Below are positions 9,345 to 20,680 of a stretch of DNA of 64,000 nucleotides, one piece after another; the stretch's first letter is position 1; each line of letters opens with the position of its first letter. The notes under the pieces are model-generated. The model searched no databases. It was not told where the DNA came from and saw only the letters and a list, made by a program, of their open reading frames with translations. The DNA is from Sedimenticola sp. (GTDB taxonomy: Bacteria > Pseudomonadota > Gammaproteobacteria > Chromatiales > Chromatiaceae): assembly GCA_026992075.1 (NCBI GenBank), contig JALXAM010000070.1, forward strand, positions 36,001 through 100,000, in the 5' to 3' direction. The position numbers were made by a program, and so were the translations under genes.

Positions 9345-11231
9345 GTGCTGCAGTTCGAAGGTCTCACCCTGCGGCGCGGACCGCGGGTCCTTTTCCGCAA
9401 CGCAAGCTTCCAGGTGCATCCCCGTCAGAAGGTGGGGATCACCGGCGCCAACGGTTGCGGCAAGTCCAGCCTGCTGGCGCTGATCCTGGGGGAGCTGGAG
9501 GCCGATTCGGGTAGTTTGCGCATGCCGGCGGAATGGACCCTCGCCCACGTGGCGCAGGAGACACCATCCGACCCCCGCCCCGCTCTGGAATACGTGCTGG
9601 ACGGCGATTCGGAACTGAGGCGCATCGAGGCCGAGCTGAACCGTGCGGAAGCTACAGGAGACGGCACCGCCATCGCCCGGCTGCACGACCAGCTGGAACT
9701 GGCCGGGGGCTACGACGCCCGCAGCCGGGCGGCGGAACTGCTGCACGGCCTGGGCTTCTCCACTGCCGAACAGCAGCAGCCGGTGGCCGAGTTCTCCGGC
9801 GGCTGGCGCATGCGGCTCAATCTGGTCCGGGCCCTGTTCTGTCCCTCCGACCTTCTGTTGCTGGACGAACCCACCAACCACCTGGATCTCGATGCCGTGA
9901 TCTGGCTGGAGGGCTGGTTGCGCAGCTACCGTGGCACCCTGCTGCTCATCTCCCACGACCGAGAGTTTCTGGACCGGGTGTGCGACCACATCCTGCACAT
10001 CGAGGAGGAGCGGGCCACCCTCTACCGCGGCAACTACAGCGCCTTCGAGCGGCTGCGGGCGGAACGGCTGGCCGGCCAGCAGGCCCAGTACCGGCGCCAA
10101 CAGCAGGAGATCGCCCGCATCCGCGCCTACGTGAACCGCTTTCGCGCCAAGGCCACCAAGGCGCGCCAGGCGCAGAGCCGTCTCAAGGCGCTGGAGCGGA
10201 TGACCCTCATCGCGCCGGCCCACGTGGACTCCCCCTTTCGCTTCCGGTTTCTCGAGCCGGAACGAATGCCACGCCCCCTGCTGAGCCTGGAAAGGGCCGC
10301 CTGTGGTTACCGGGAACGGCCATTGCTGGAGAACCTGGAACTCACCCTGGTTCCCGGCGACCGCATCGGCCTGCTGGGCCCCAACGGCGCCGGCAAATCG
10401 ACTCTGGTGAAACTGCTGGCCGGGATGCTGCCCCTACTCACGGGCCGCAGGCAGGCCGCCCGCGACCTGCGCATCGGTTACTTCGCCCAGCACCAGCTGG
10501 ACCAGCTCCATCCGGACCACTCCCCCCTGGAGCACCTGCTGCAGGTGGAACCCGGACTGCGCGAGCAGGAGGCGCGGGACTATCTGGGCAGCTTCGGCTT
10601 CAGCGGCGACCAGGCAGTGCAGAAGGTGGCGCCCTTCTCCGGCGGCGAGAAGTCCCGGCTGGCCCTGGCCCTGCTCATCCGGCGCCGCCCCAACCTGCTG
10701 CTGCTGGACGAGCCCACCAACCACCTGGACCTGGAGATGCGCCAGGCGCTGACGCTGGCATTGCAGGAATTCGAGGGCGCCATGGTGATCGTCTCCCACG
10801 ACCGCCACCTGCTGCGGGCCACCACCGACCGGCTGCTGCTGGTGGACCAGGAGCGCCTGGCGCCGTTCGAGGGCAGCCTGGACGAGTATCCCGCCTGGCT
10901 GGCGCAGCGCAGCACATCCCGTGAGGCCAGGCCGAAAAACCGGGAGAGGGACCGCAAGGCCGACCGGCGTGCAGCCGCTCGACGTCGCCAGGCACTGGCG
11001 CCTCTCAGGCGCGAGCTGCGCCTAGCCGAAGAAAAGCTGGAAGCCCTGCACCGGCGACAGGCGGAACTGGAGCAGCTGCTGGCCGACAACGATCTCTATC
11101 TGCCGAAGAACCAGGATCGGCTCAAGGCCCTTTTACAGGAAAAAGGCGCACTGGACCGCGCCTGCGAGGAGCAGGAAACGGCGTGGATGGCCGCCGCCGA
11201 AGCCCTGGAAGCTGCCGGTAGCCAACAGTAG
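9345..11231 (+). CDS. yheS: ABC-F ATPase, YheS type
   Basis: A 628-residue soluble protein with two ABC ATPase domains: Walker A GANGCGKSS and GPNGAGKST, signature FSGGW and FSGGEKSR, and LLLDEPTNHLD twice. The linker FRAKATKARQAQSRLKALERM and the C-terminal coiled coil match E. coli YheS. ABC-F proteins bind the ribosomal E site and relieve stalled translation. The start is GTG at 9345. Duplicated ATPase domains and no membrane segment exclude a transporter. Confidence 0.93.
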   Translation: MLQFEGLTLRRGPRVLFRNASFQVHPRQKVGITGANGCGKSSLLALILGELEADSGSLRMPAEWTLAHVAQETPSDPRPALEYVLDGDSELRRIEAELNRAEATGDGTAIARLHDQLELAGGYDARSRAAELLHGLGFSTAEQQQPVAEFSGGWRMRLNLVRALFCPSDLLLLDEPTNHLDLDAVIWLEGWLRSYRGTLLLISHDREFLDRVCDHILHIEEERATLYRGNYSAFERLRAERLAGQQAQYRRQQQEIARIRAYVNRFRAKATKARQAQSRLKALERMTLIAPAHVDSPFRFRFLEPERMPRPLLSLERAACGYRERPLLENLELTLVPGDRIGLLGPNGAGKSTLVKLLAGMLPLLTGRRQAARDLRIGYFAQHQLDQLHPDHSPLEHLLQVEPGLREQEARDYLGSFGFSGDQAVQKVAPFSGGEKSRLALALLIRRRPNLLLLDEPTNHLDLEMRQALTLALQEFEGAMVIVSHDRHLLRATTDRLLLVDQERLAPFEGSLDEYPAWLAQRSTSREARPKNRERDRKADRRAAARRRQALAPLRRELRLAEEKLEALHRRQAELEQLLADNDLYLPKNQDRLKALLQEKGALDRACEEQETAWMAAAEALEAAGSQQ

Positions 11232-11261
11232 GATGAGCAAAGGCCGCCGGGCCGTGCCCAT

Positions 11262-11301
11262 CAACCTGTGGTGGGCACGCTGCGCTTTGCCCACCCTAGG
11301 A
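11262..11301. repeat. dispersed TGGGCAAAGCGxAGCGTGCCCA repeat
   Basis: An intergenic unit between convergent yheS and ubiC. Read on the minus strand it gives CTAGGGTGGGCAAAGCGCAG then CGTGCCCACC. A close relative lies at 17,779-17,812 and an inverted half-copy at 17,833-17,850. Repeats of this style are common in proteobacterial intergenic DNA. Confidence 0.65.
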
Positions 11302-11315
11302 CTACTGACAACTGA

Positions 11316-11888
11316 CTATCCTCCCTCCCCAATCAAATCCGGCAGGAAGAGCTCGTTCACCAGGATCGGCTGGCCGGCGTAACGGAACAGGGTGCGCCGG
11401 CCCCAGACCGATTCCGGCTTCTCTGCCAGATGGCTGGTGGCGGTGCCGTAGAGACGATGTCCCGGCAGGAAGCGGGCGATCTCCACCCGCTCGCGCCGGG
11501 TGTGGGGATCGGCGAAGAGCACCGCCCCCAGGGGCCGGTCGCGAAGCAGCGCCAGCCTGCGGGCGGCGCCACGCAGGCTCGTGGCCGGGATCAGTGTGCG
11601 GGCGAAGACCTGGGGACGACCGTCGCACAGAAGCTCCACCTCGCGCACCAGGCAGGCGGTGCGGAAGCCCAGTCCGAGAACCTGCCGCTCACTGTTGAAG
11701 GCCCGCCCCCAGCACTGGGAGACCACCTGCACCCGGAAGCATCCCCGGCAGGCCGCCGTCACCCGTCGTGTGAGGGAAGCACTGTCCTGCAGCCAGTGGA
11801 AAGTACGCTCCGGAAGATTTCCCGGCCTGCCGGAACCGAGTTCGAACCAGTGGGGCTCGCCGAGGGATCGGAACTGAAAATGCGACAT
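11316..11888 (-). CDS. ubiC: chorismate--pyruvate lyase (UbiC)
   Basis: A 190-residue UbiC-like protein that converts chorismate to 4-hydroxybenzoate and pyruvate, the first committed step of ubiquinone synthesis. Visible family marks are CLVREVELLCDG (active-site Arg region), ARTLIP, LGAVLF, WGRRTLFRYAGQPILVNELFLP with the conserved Glu near the end. It sits 14 bp downstream of spoT on the same strand. Confidence 0.85.
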   Translation of the reverse strand: MSHFQFRSLGEPHWFELGSGRPGNLPERTFHWLQDSASLTRRVTAACRGCFRVQVVSQCWGRAFNSERQVLGLGFRTACLVREVELLCDGRPQVFARTLIPATSLRGAARRLALLRDRPLGAVLFADPHTRRERVEIARFLPGHRLYGTATSHLAEKPESVWGRRTLFRYAGQPILVNELFLPDLIGEGG

Positions 11889-11902
11889 CGGGAGAAGAGG
11901 TC

Positions 11903-14089
11903 TCAGCGGCCGAGATCGCGCACGATCCGCATCACCTCGGGAATGGCGCGCAGGTGTCGCATGATGGTGGCCAGGTGCTTGCGGTCATGTACCGTGAGCA
12001 CCAGGTGCAGGGTGGAGGTGGTTCCGTCCCGCTCCTCGCTGCGGATATCCTCTATGTTGGAACCCTGTTCCGCAATGGCCGATGCGATGGTGGCCAGCAT
12101 GCCCCGCTTGTTGGTCACCGTGATGTTCAGGGCGGTGGAGAACTCGCCCTCGATCTCCTCTTCCCACTGCACCTCCAGCCATTCGGCCTCGGCACGGTGC
12201 TCCTTCATCACATTGGGGCAGCTCTGGTGGTGTACCACCAGCCCCTTGCCCGGATGGAACAGGGCGATCACCGGATCCCCGGGAATGGGGCGGCAGCACT
12301 TGCCGAACTTCACCACCATCCCCTCGGTGCCACGAATGGTGATCCTTCCCGCGGAATCCCCCTCCTTCGCCTCCGTGTCCCCTGAGACCAGGGCGCTGGC
12401 CACCAGCTTGGCCATGCGATTGCCCAGACCGATCTCCACCAGCAGGTTCCACAGGCTCTCCACCTTCAGCTGTTTCAGCACTTCGTCCAGGCGATCGATC
12501 TCGATGTAATGGAGACTGGCGCCATACTTCTCCAGCTCCCGCTCCAGCAGGCGCCCGCCCAGCTCGGCCGCCTCATCCTCCTCCAGCCGCTTGAGGTGGC
12601 TGCGGATGGCGGCCCGCGCCTTGCCGGTGACCACGAAATCGAGCCACGCGGGGTTGGGGCGGGCTTCGTCGCCGGTGAGGATCTCCACCGTCTGACCGTT
12701 ACGCAGCCGGGTGCGCAGGGGCACCAGGTGCTTGTCCACCCGCGCCGCCACGCAACGGTCGCCCACATCGGAGTGGATGGCGTAGGCGAAGTCCACCACC
12801 GTGGCCCCCTTGGGCAGCACCTTGATCTCCCCCTGGGGGGTGAAGACATAGACCTCGTCGGGAAAGAGGTCCACCTTCACGTGCTCGAGAAATTCCACCG
12901 AAGTGCCAGACCCCTTCTGCACCTCCAGCAGGCTGCGCACCCACTCCATGGCGGCACTGGGGGGGAATTTCTCCTCCCCGGTCTTGTAGTGCCAATGGGC
13001 GGCGATGCCCTCTTCCGCCACCTGGTGCATCTCATAGGTACGGATCTGCACCTCGATATGGTGGCCGTGGGGCCCCACCAGCACCGTGTGCAGCGACTGA
13101 TAGCCGTTGGCCTTGGGGATGGCGATGTAGTCCTTGAAGCGGCCGGGCACCGGCTTGTAGAGGCCATGCAGAGCGCCCAGCACCCGGTAGCAGGTATCCA
13201 CGTCCTCCACCAGGATGCGGAAGGCGAACAGGTCCGCCACTTCGGTGAGCGACACCCGCTTCTCGCGCATCTTGCGGTAGATGCCGTAGATGTTCTTCTC
13301 GCGACCGCTCACCTCGCAGCGGAAGGATTCCTGGGCCAGGCGATTGCGGATGCTCTCTTCGATGCTGTTGACCAGCTCCTTGCGGTGGCCGCGCAGTTTC
13401 GCCAGGCATTCGTCCAGCACCCGGTAGCGCCAGGGCCAGTAGGCCTGCATGCCCAGCTCCTCCAGCTCCAGGCGGATGCTGTTGATGCCCAGCCGCAAGG
13501 CGATGGGGGCGTAGATCTCCAGCGTCTCGCGGGCGATGCGTCGCGCCTTCTCCGGCCGCATCACCCCCAGGGTGCGCATGTTGTGCAGGCGGTCGGCCAG
13601 CTTGATGAGGATGACCCGGATGTCGCGGGTCATGGCCAGCATCATTTTGCGGAAGCTCTCCGCCTGGGCCTCGGTGTGGGTCTGGGTGTCGATGCGCGCC
13701 AGCTTGCTGACGCCGTCCACCATCTCCGCCACCTCCTCGCCGAACTCCTCCCGGAGCTGCTCCTTGGCGGTGGGGGTGTCCTCGATGACGTCATGCAGGA
13801 TGGCCGCCATCAGGCAGCGGTAGTCCAGGCGCATCTCGGCCAGGATGCGGGCCACCGCCACCGGATGACAGATATAGGGCTCGCCGGAAAGGCGTTTCTG
13901 GTCCTTGTGGGCCTCGGCGCCGAAGAGATAGGCGCGGTAGACCTCGCGCACCTGCTCAGGGGGCAGGTAGCTCTCCAGGTAGGTGCAGAGATCGCTGATG
14001 AGATAGCGCGGGCGTGCCGGCGCCTTGCGATGTTCGGGCACAGCCGGCGGCCAGCGGCTCCCTTGTTCCTTGGGAAGGGCCGTGGCCAC
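11903..14089 (-). CDS. spoT: bifunctional (p)ppGpp synthetase/hydrolase SpoT
   Basis: A 728-residue Rel/Spo protein. The HD hydrolase domain is intact (ICHPVAVA, HDVIEDT near residues 99-105), followed by the synthetase domain (FKDYIAIPKANGYQSLHTVL), a TGS domain (VYVFTPQGEIKVLPKGA), and a C-terminal ACT domain. The intact HD motif distinguishes SpoT from the hydrolase-dead RelA. It controls the stringent response. It lies downstream of rpoZ as in enterobacteria. Confidence 0.95.
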   Translation of the reverse strand: MATALPKEQGSRWPPAVPEHRKAPARPRYLISDLCTYLESYLPPEQVREVYRAYLFGAEAHKDQKRLSGEPYICHPVAVARILAEMRLDYRCLMAAILHDVIEDTPTAKEQLREEFGEEVAEMVDGVSKLARIDTQTHTEAQAESFRKMMLAMTRDIRVILIKLADRLHNMRTLGVMRPEKARRIARETLEIYAPIALRLGINSIRLELEELGMQAYWPWRYRVLDECLAKLRGHRKELVNSIEESIRNRLAQESFRCEVSGREKNIYGIYRKMREKRVSLTEVADLFAFRILVEDVDTCYRVLGALHGLYKPVPGRFKDYIAIPKANGYQSLHTVLVGPHGHHIEVQIRTYEMHQVAEEGIAAHWHYKTGEEKFPPSAAMEWVRSLLEVQKGSGTSVEFLEHVKVDLFPDEVYVFTPQGEIKVLPKGATVVDFAYAIHSDVGDRCVAARVDKHLVPLRTRLRNGQTVEILTGDEARPNPAWLDFVVTGKARAAIRSHLKRLEEDEAAELGGRLLERELEKYGASLHYIEIDRLDEVLKQLKVESLWNLLVEIGLGNRMAKLVASALVSGDTEAKEGDSAGRITIRGTEGMVVKFGKCCRPIPGDPVIALFHPGKGLVVHHQSCPNVMKEHRAEAEWLEVQWEEEIEGEFSTALNITVTNKRGMLATIASAIAEQGSNIEDIRSEERDGTTSTLHLVLTVHDRKHLATIMRHLRAIPEVMRIVRDLGR

Positions 14090-14105
14090 CGCAGTCGTTC
14101 CCTGA

Positions 14106-14384
14106 TCAGAGGCCGTTCACGGCTGCCTGTACTTCCTGTGCCAGCGCAGCGGCCAGTTCGTCGTCGATGGAATCGCTCTTCTGTTCCTGCGCCTCCACCG
14201 TCTCGGGGGTGATGAGCCCCGCGGCGATCTCGCGCAGGGCCACCACCGTGGGCTTGTCGTTGTCCCAGGGGACCAGGGGCTCCACCCCGTGTTCCAGCTG
14301 GCGCGCCCGCTTGGCGGCCAGCAACACCAGGTTGAAGCGGTTGTCCACGTGCTCGAGGCAGTCTTCTACGGTGATTCGTGCCAT
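14106..14384 (-). CDS. rpoZ: RNA polymerase omega subunit
   Basis: A 92-residue protein beginning [20 protein letters not shown], with ARQL and the [15 protein letters not shown] helix characteristic of omega. Omega helps assemble RNA polymerase and mediates ppGpp response. It is encoded 16 bp upstream of spoT, an arrangement that fits its regulatory role. Confidence 0.96.
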   Translation of the reverse strand: MARITVEDCLEHVDNRFNLVLLAAKRARQLEHGVEPLVPWDNDKPTVVALREIAAGLITPETVEAQEQKSDSIDDELAAALAQEVQAAVNGL

Positions 14385-14447
14385 TTTCCGTACGGTCTCG
14401 TCGAAACTCTTCCAGTCAAAGGCATATTGTAGCTGGAAACGGCGCCT

Positions 14448-17496
<3,049 letters not shown>

Positions 17497-17508
17497 GGGA
17501 GATGGTTT

Positions 17509-17951
17509 ACCACAGAGACACGGAGGACACAGAGGATTTTATGAGGGAACGCTTCAGATCATTAGAAAACCAATCTCGCAACCCAATGACCCAACGCCTT
17601 CCGGACGCCGCCGCCACGGCGTTCGTAGCGGGGACGCCGTGAATACTTCTGCACTACGTTTCCTGCTCTGCGCAAAAGCCCAGCCCGCCATCCATGGCGG
17701 GGCGTTCGGCAGGCTTCCTTCACCCACTGGGTGAAGGGTTCCCGCCTCACCTCTGCAGGCTCTGCGGCAGCTTTTCGTAGGTTGGGCAAAGCGAAGCGTG
17801 CCCAACGAAATCGTCGGGCACGGCGCCATGCGCCTTTGCCCAACCTACGAAAGCTACAAACACCGGGGCAGCGGCTTTCAAGCGGATAGGGTGATTTGGG
17901 ACGAGTCGATATCAATATAACCCTCTGTGTCCTCTGTGCCTCTGTGGTTCC
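17509..17951. repeat. nested intergenic repeats between rsmD and ftsY
   Basis: This roughly 530-bp gap holds no convincing gene. A CACAGAG-rich unit at 17,509-17,543 and its near-perfect inverted copy at 17,919-17,951 flank the segment. Inside are a GTAGGTTGGGCAAAGC hairpin (arms 17,769-17,792 and 17,833-17,855) and two pieces of a unit also present at 5301-5341. The structure suggests successive insertion of small repeats rather than coding DNA. Confidence 0.7.
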
Positions 17952-18031
17952 TCCTCTCACCACTGGCCGAAGCCGCGATCCTTGGAGTATGCTGTTGCGC
18001 CACTCTTGAGGAGCCCCGACGGCGGTTCGAA

Positions 18032-19012
18032 ATGTTCGGTTTTGGCAGAAAGAAAAAACGCGACGAAGCAGACGAAGAGGCGAAGGAAGGTCGCGGTCTG
18101 TTCCAACGGCTGAAGTCTGGACTGTCACGCACCCGGGCCAGCTTCACCGACAGCCTGGCCAGCCTGGTGCTGGGGCGCAAGCAGATCGACGAGGAACTGC
18201 TGGAAGAGCTGGAGACCCTGCTGCTCACCGCGGACGTGGGGGTGGAGGCCACCCGCCGCGTCATCGATGAACTCACCGGACGGGTGAAGCGCAAGGAGTT
18301 GCGGGACCCCCAGGCTCTCACCGAGGCGTTGAAGGCGCTGCTGGTGGAGATCCTGGAGCAGGCCGATGCTCCGGTGAAGCAACCGGCGCCGGGCAAGCCC
18401 CAGGTGATCCTCATGGTGGGGGTCAACGGTGCCGGCAAGACCACCACCATCGGCAAGCTGGCCAAGCAGCTGCAGCAGGAGGGGCAGAGCGTGATGTTGG
18501 CCGCCGGCGACACCTTCCGCGCCGCAGCGGTGGAACAGCTCCAGACCTGGGGCGAGCGCAATGGCATCCCGGTGATCGCCCAGCACACCGGCGCCGACTC
18601 CGCCTCGGTGATCTACGACGCCCTGCAGGCGGCCACCGCGCGCGGGGTGGACGTGCTCATCGCCGATACCGCCGGGCGCCTGCACACCAAATCCAACCTG
18701 ATGGAGGAGCTGGCCAAGATCGCCCGGGTGATGAAGAAGATCGATCCCGACGCGCCCCACGAGGTGATGCTGGTGGTGGACGCCACCACCGGACAGAACG
18801 CCCTCAACCAGGCGGAACAGTTCAACCAGGCGATCCCTCTCACCGGCATCACCCTCACCAAGCTGGACGGCACCGCCAAGGGGGGCATCGTCTTCGCCAT
18901 CGCCGAGCGGCTGAAGGTGCCCATCCGCTTCATCGGCGTGGGCGAGGGAATCGACGACCTGAAGCACTTCGATCCCCACGCCTTCGTGGAGGCCCTGTTC
19001 GAGACCTCCTGA
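18032..19012 (+). CDS. ftsY: signal recognition particle receptor FtsY
   Basis: A 326-residue SRP GTPase receptor. A short charged A domain leads to the NG domain with GVNGAGKTTTIGKLA (G1), DTAGR (G3), TKLDGTAKGG (G4) and the final GVGEGIDDLKHFD. It docks SRP-ribosome complexes at the membrane for insertion by SecYEG. The start at MFGFGRKKKRDE is preferred over an upstream in-frame ATG that lies within a repeat. ftsE begins 4 bp downstream. Confidence 0.95.
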   Translation: MFGFGRKKKRDEADEEAKEGRGLFQRLKSGLSRTRASFTDSLASLVLGRKQIDEELLEELETLLLTADVGVEATRRVIDELTGRVKRKELRDPQALTEALKALLVEILEQADAPVKQPAPGKPQVILMVGVNGAGKTTTIGKLAKQLQQEGQSVMLAAGDTFRAAAVEQLQTWGERNGIPVIAQHTGADSASVIYDALQAATARGVDVLIADTAGRLHTKSNLMEELAKIARVMKKIDPDAPHEVMLVVDATTGQNALNQAEQFNQAIPLTGITLTKLDGTAKGGIVFAIAERLKVPIRFIGVGEGIDDLKHFDPHAFVEALFETS

Positions 19013-19016
19013 CCGG

Positions 19017-19676
19017 ATGATCCGCTTCGACCGGGTGAGCAAGAGTTACCCCGGCAGCCAGGGCGGGCTGCACGAGGTGAGCTTCCATATCGAGCCGGGC
19101 GAGATGGTCTTTCTCACCGGCCACTCGGGGGCCGGCAAGAGCACCCTGCTCAGGCTGGTGGGGCTGCTGGAGCGCGCCAACCGCGGTCAGGTATGGGTCA
19201 ACGGGCACAACCTGTCGCGCATCTCCTCCCGTCGGCTGCCGCTGTTCCGGCGCCAGGTGGGAATGATCTTCCAGGACCACCGGCTGCTGGCCGACCGCAC
19301 CGTGTTCGACAACGTGGCCCTGCCGCTGGTGGTGGCCGGCCTGGGACAGGCCGAGATCCGCCGCCGGGTGCAGGCGGCCCTGGACAAGGTGGGGCTGCTG
19401 AAGAAGGCCCGGGCGCTGCCGGTGACCCTATCCGGCGGCGAGCAACAGCGGGTGGGCATCGCCCGCGCGGTGGTGAGCCGGCCGCCGGTGGTGCTGGCCG
19501 ACGAGCCCACCGGCAATCTCGATCCCGAACTGTCGCTGGAGATCATGGAGCTGTTCCGCCAGTTCAACCAGGTGGGCGTCACCCTGCTCATCGCCACCCA
19601 CGACCTGGCGCTGGTGGAACACTTCTCCTGCCGCACCCTGACCCTGCGCGACGGCCGTCTGGTGGGAGACCGATAG
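19017..19676 (+). CDS. ftsE: cell-division ATP-binding protein FtsE
   Basis: A 219-residue ABC ATPase: GHSGAGKSTLLR, IFQDHRLL, LSGGEQQRVGIARA and VLADEPTGNLDPE. With FtsX it activates septal peptidoglycan hydrolases through EnvC-type partners. It lies between ftsY and ftsX as in other Gammaproteobacteria. Confidence 0.96.
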   Translation: MIRFDRVSKSYPGSQGGLHEVSFHIEPGEMVFLTGHSGAGKSTLLRLVGLLERANRGQVWVNGHNLSRISSRRLPLFRRQVGMIFQDHRLLADRTVFDNVALPLVVAGLGQAEIRRRVQAALDKVGLLKKARALPVTLSGGEQQRVGIARAVVSRPPVVLADEPTGNLDPELSLEIMELFRQFNQVGVTLLIATHDLALVEHFSCRTLTLRDGRLVGDR

Positions 19677-20635
19677 TGGCCAGGCGGCGCCGGACCAACC
19701 GCCTGCGCGCCTCGCTGCAGCCCCGCGCCTGGCTGTTGCGCCATCTGCAGGTGTTCGTCTCCTCCCTGGGCCGGATCTGGCAGCGGCCCTTTGGCAACGG
19801 CATGAGCATCCTGGTGATCGCCATCGCCATCGCCCTGCCGGCGGGGCTGCAGCTGCTGGTGAGCAACCTGGCCCAGCTGGCCGGTCACTGGGAGGGAGGC
19901 GCCAGCGCCACCCTGTTTCTCAAGCCGGAGGTGAGCGATCGGCAGGTGAAGGCGCTGCTGCAGCGGTTAGGCAACGACCAGCGCATCGGAGCCCTGGAGC
20001 ATCTCACGCCGCAACAGGCGCTGGAAGAGTTCCGGCAGCACTCCGGCCTGAGCGAGGCCATCTCTCTACTGGAGGAGAATCCGCTGCCCCATGTGGTGTT
20101 GCTGAAACCAGCCGATGCCGGCCTGTCGCCGGAACGGTTCCAGGCGCTGGTGCGGGAGCTGCGGAGCCAGCCCGAGGTGGACCGGGCCATGGTGGACCTG
20201 CAGTGGGTGAGCCGATTCCGCGCCATGGTGCAGCTGCTGCGGCGCGGCAGCCAGGTTCTCGCAGTCCTGCTCTCCCTGGCGGTGGTACTGGTGATCGGCA
20301 ACACCATCCGGCTGGAGATCCAGGGACGCCGGGAGGAGATCGAGATCGTCAAGCTGGTGGGAGGCAGCCGTGCCTTCATCCGCCGCCCCTTTCTCTACGA
20401 GGGTTTCTGGTATGGCCTGCTGGGAGGACTCACCGCCCTGCTGCTGCTGGAGCTGTCCCTGCTCTTCCTGCGGGGACCGGTGGAGCGGCTGGCCCAACTC
20501 TACGGCGGCGGCTTCAGGCTCCAGGGCCCGGATCCGGCCCTGGCCCTGGCCATGCTCCTCGTCGCAGTGCTGCTGGGCGTCATCGGCGCCTGGCTGGCGG
20601 TGCAGCAACAGCTGGATCGAATCGAACCCGCCTGA
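19676..20635 (+). CDS. ftsX: cell-division permease-like protein FtsX
   Basis: A 319-residue four-helix membrane protein. It uses a GTG start that shares one base with the ftsE stop (TAGTG). The first helix is ILVIAIAIALPAGLQLL, then a periplasmic domain of about 100 residues, and a FtsX-type C-terminal core with RLEIQGRREEIEIVKLVGG. It couples FtsE ATP hydrolysis to cell-wall hydrolase activation outside the membrane. Confidence 0.94.
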   Translation: MARRRRTNRLRASLQPRAWLLRHLQVFVSSLGRIWQRPFGNGMSILVIAIAIALPAGLQLLVSNLAQLAGHWEGGASATLFLKPEVSDRQVKALLQRLGNDQRIGALEHLTPQQALEEFRQHSGLSEAISLLEENPLPHVVLLKPADAGLSPERFQALVRELRSQPEVDRAMVDLQWVSRFRAMVQLLRRGSQVLAVLLSLAVVLVIGNTIRLEIQGRREEIEIVKLVGGSRAFIRRPFLYEGFWYGLLGGLTALLLLELSLLFLRGPVERLAQLYGGGFRLQGPDPALALAMLLVAVLLGVIGAWLAVQQQLDRIEPA

Positions 20636-20680
20636 GCCATCCGCTCTGAGAATCCCTGCTCATTCCGCGACCTTCCCGGA

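Noticed and set aside
12509..14212. A 567-residue plus-strand open frame opposite spoT
   Set aside because: His/Leu/Gln-rich antisense frame of a conserved gene.
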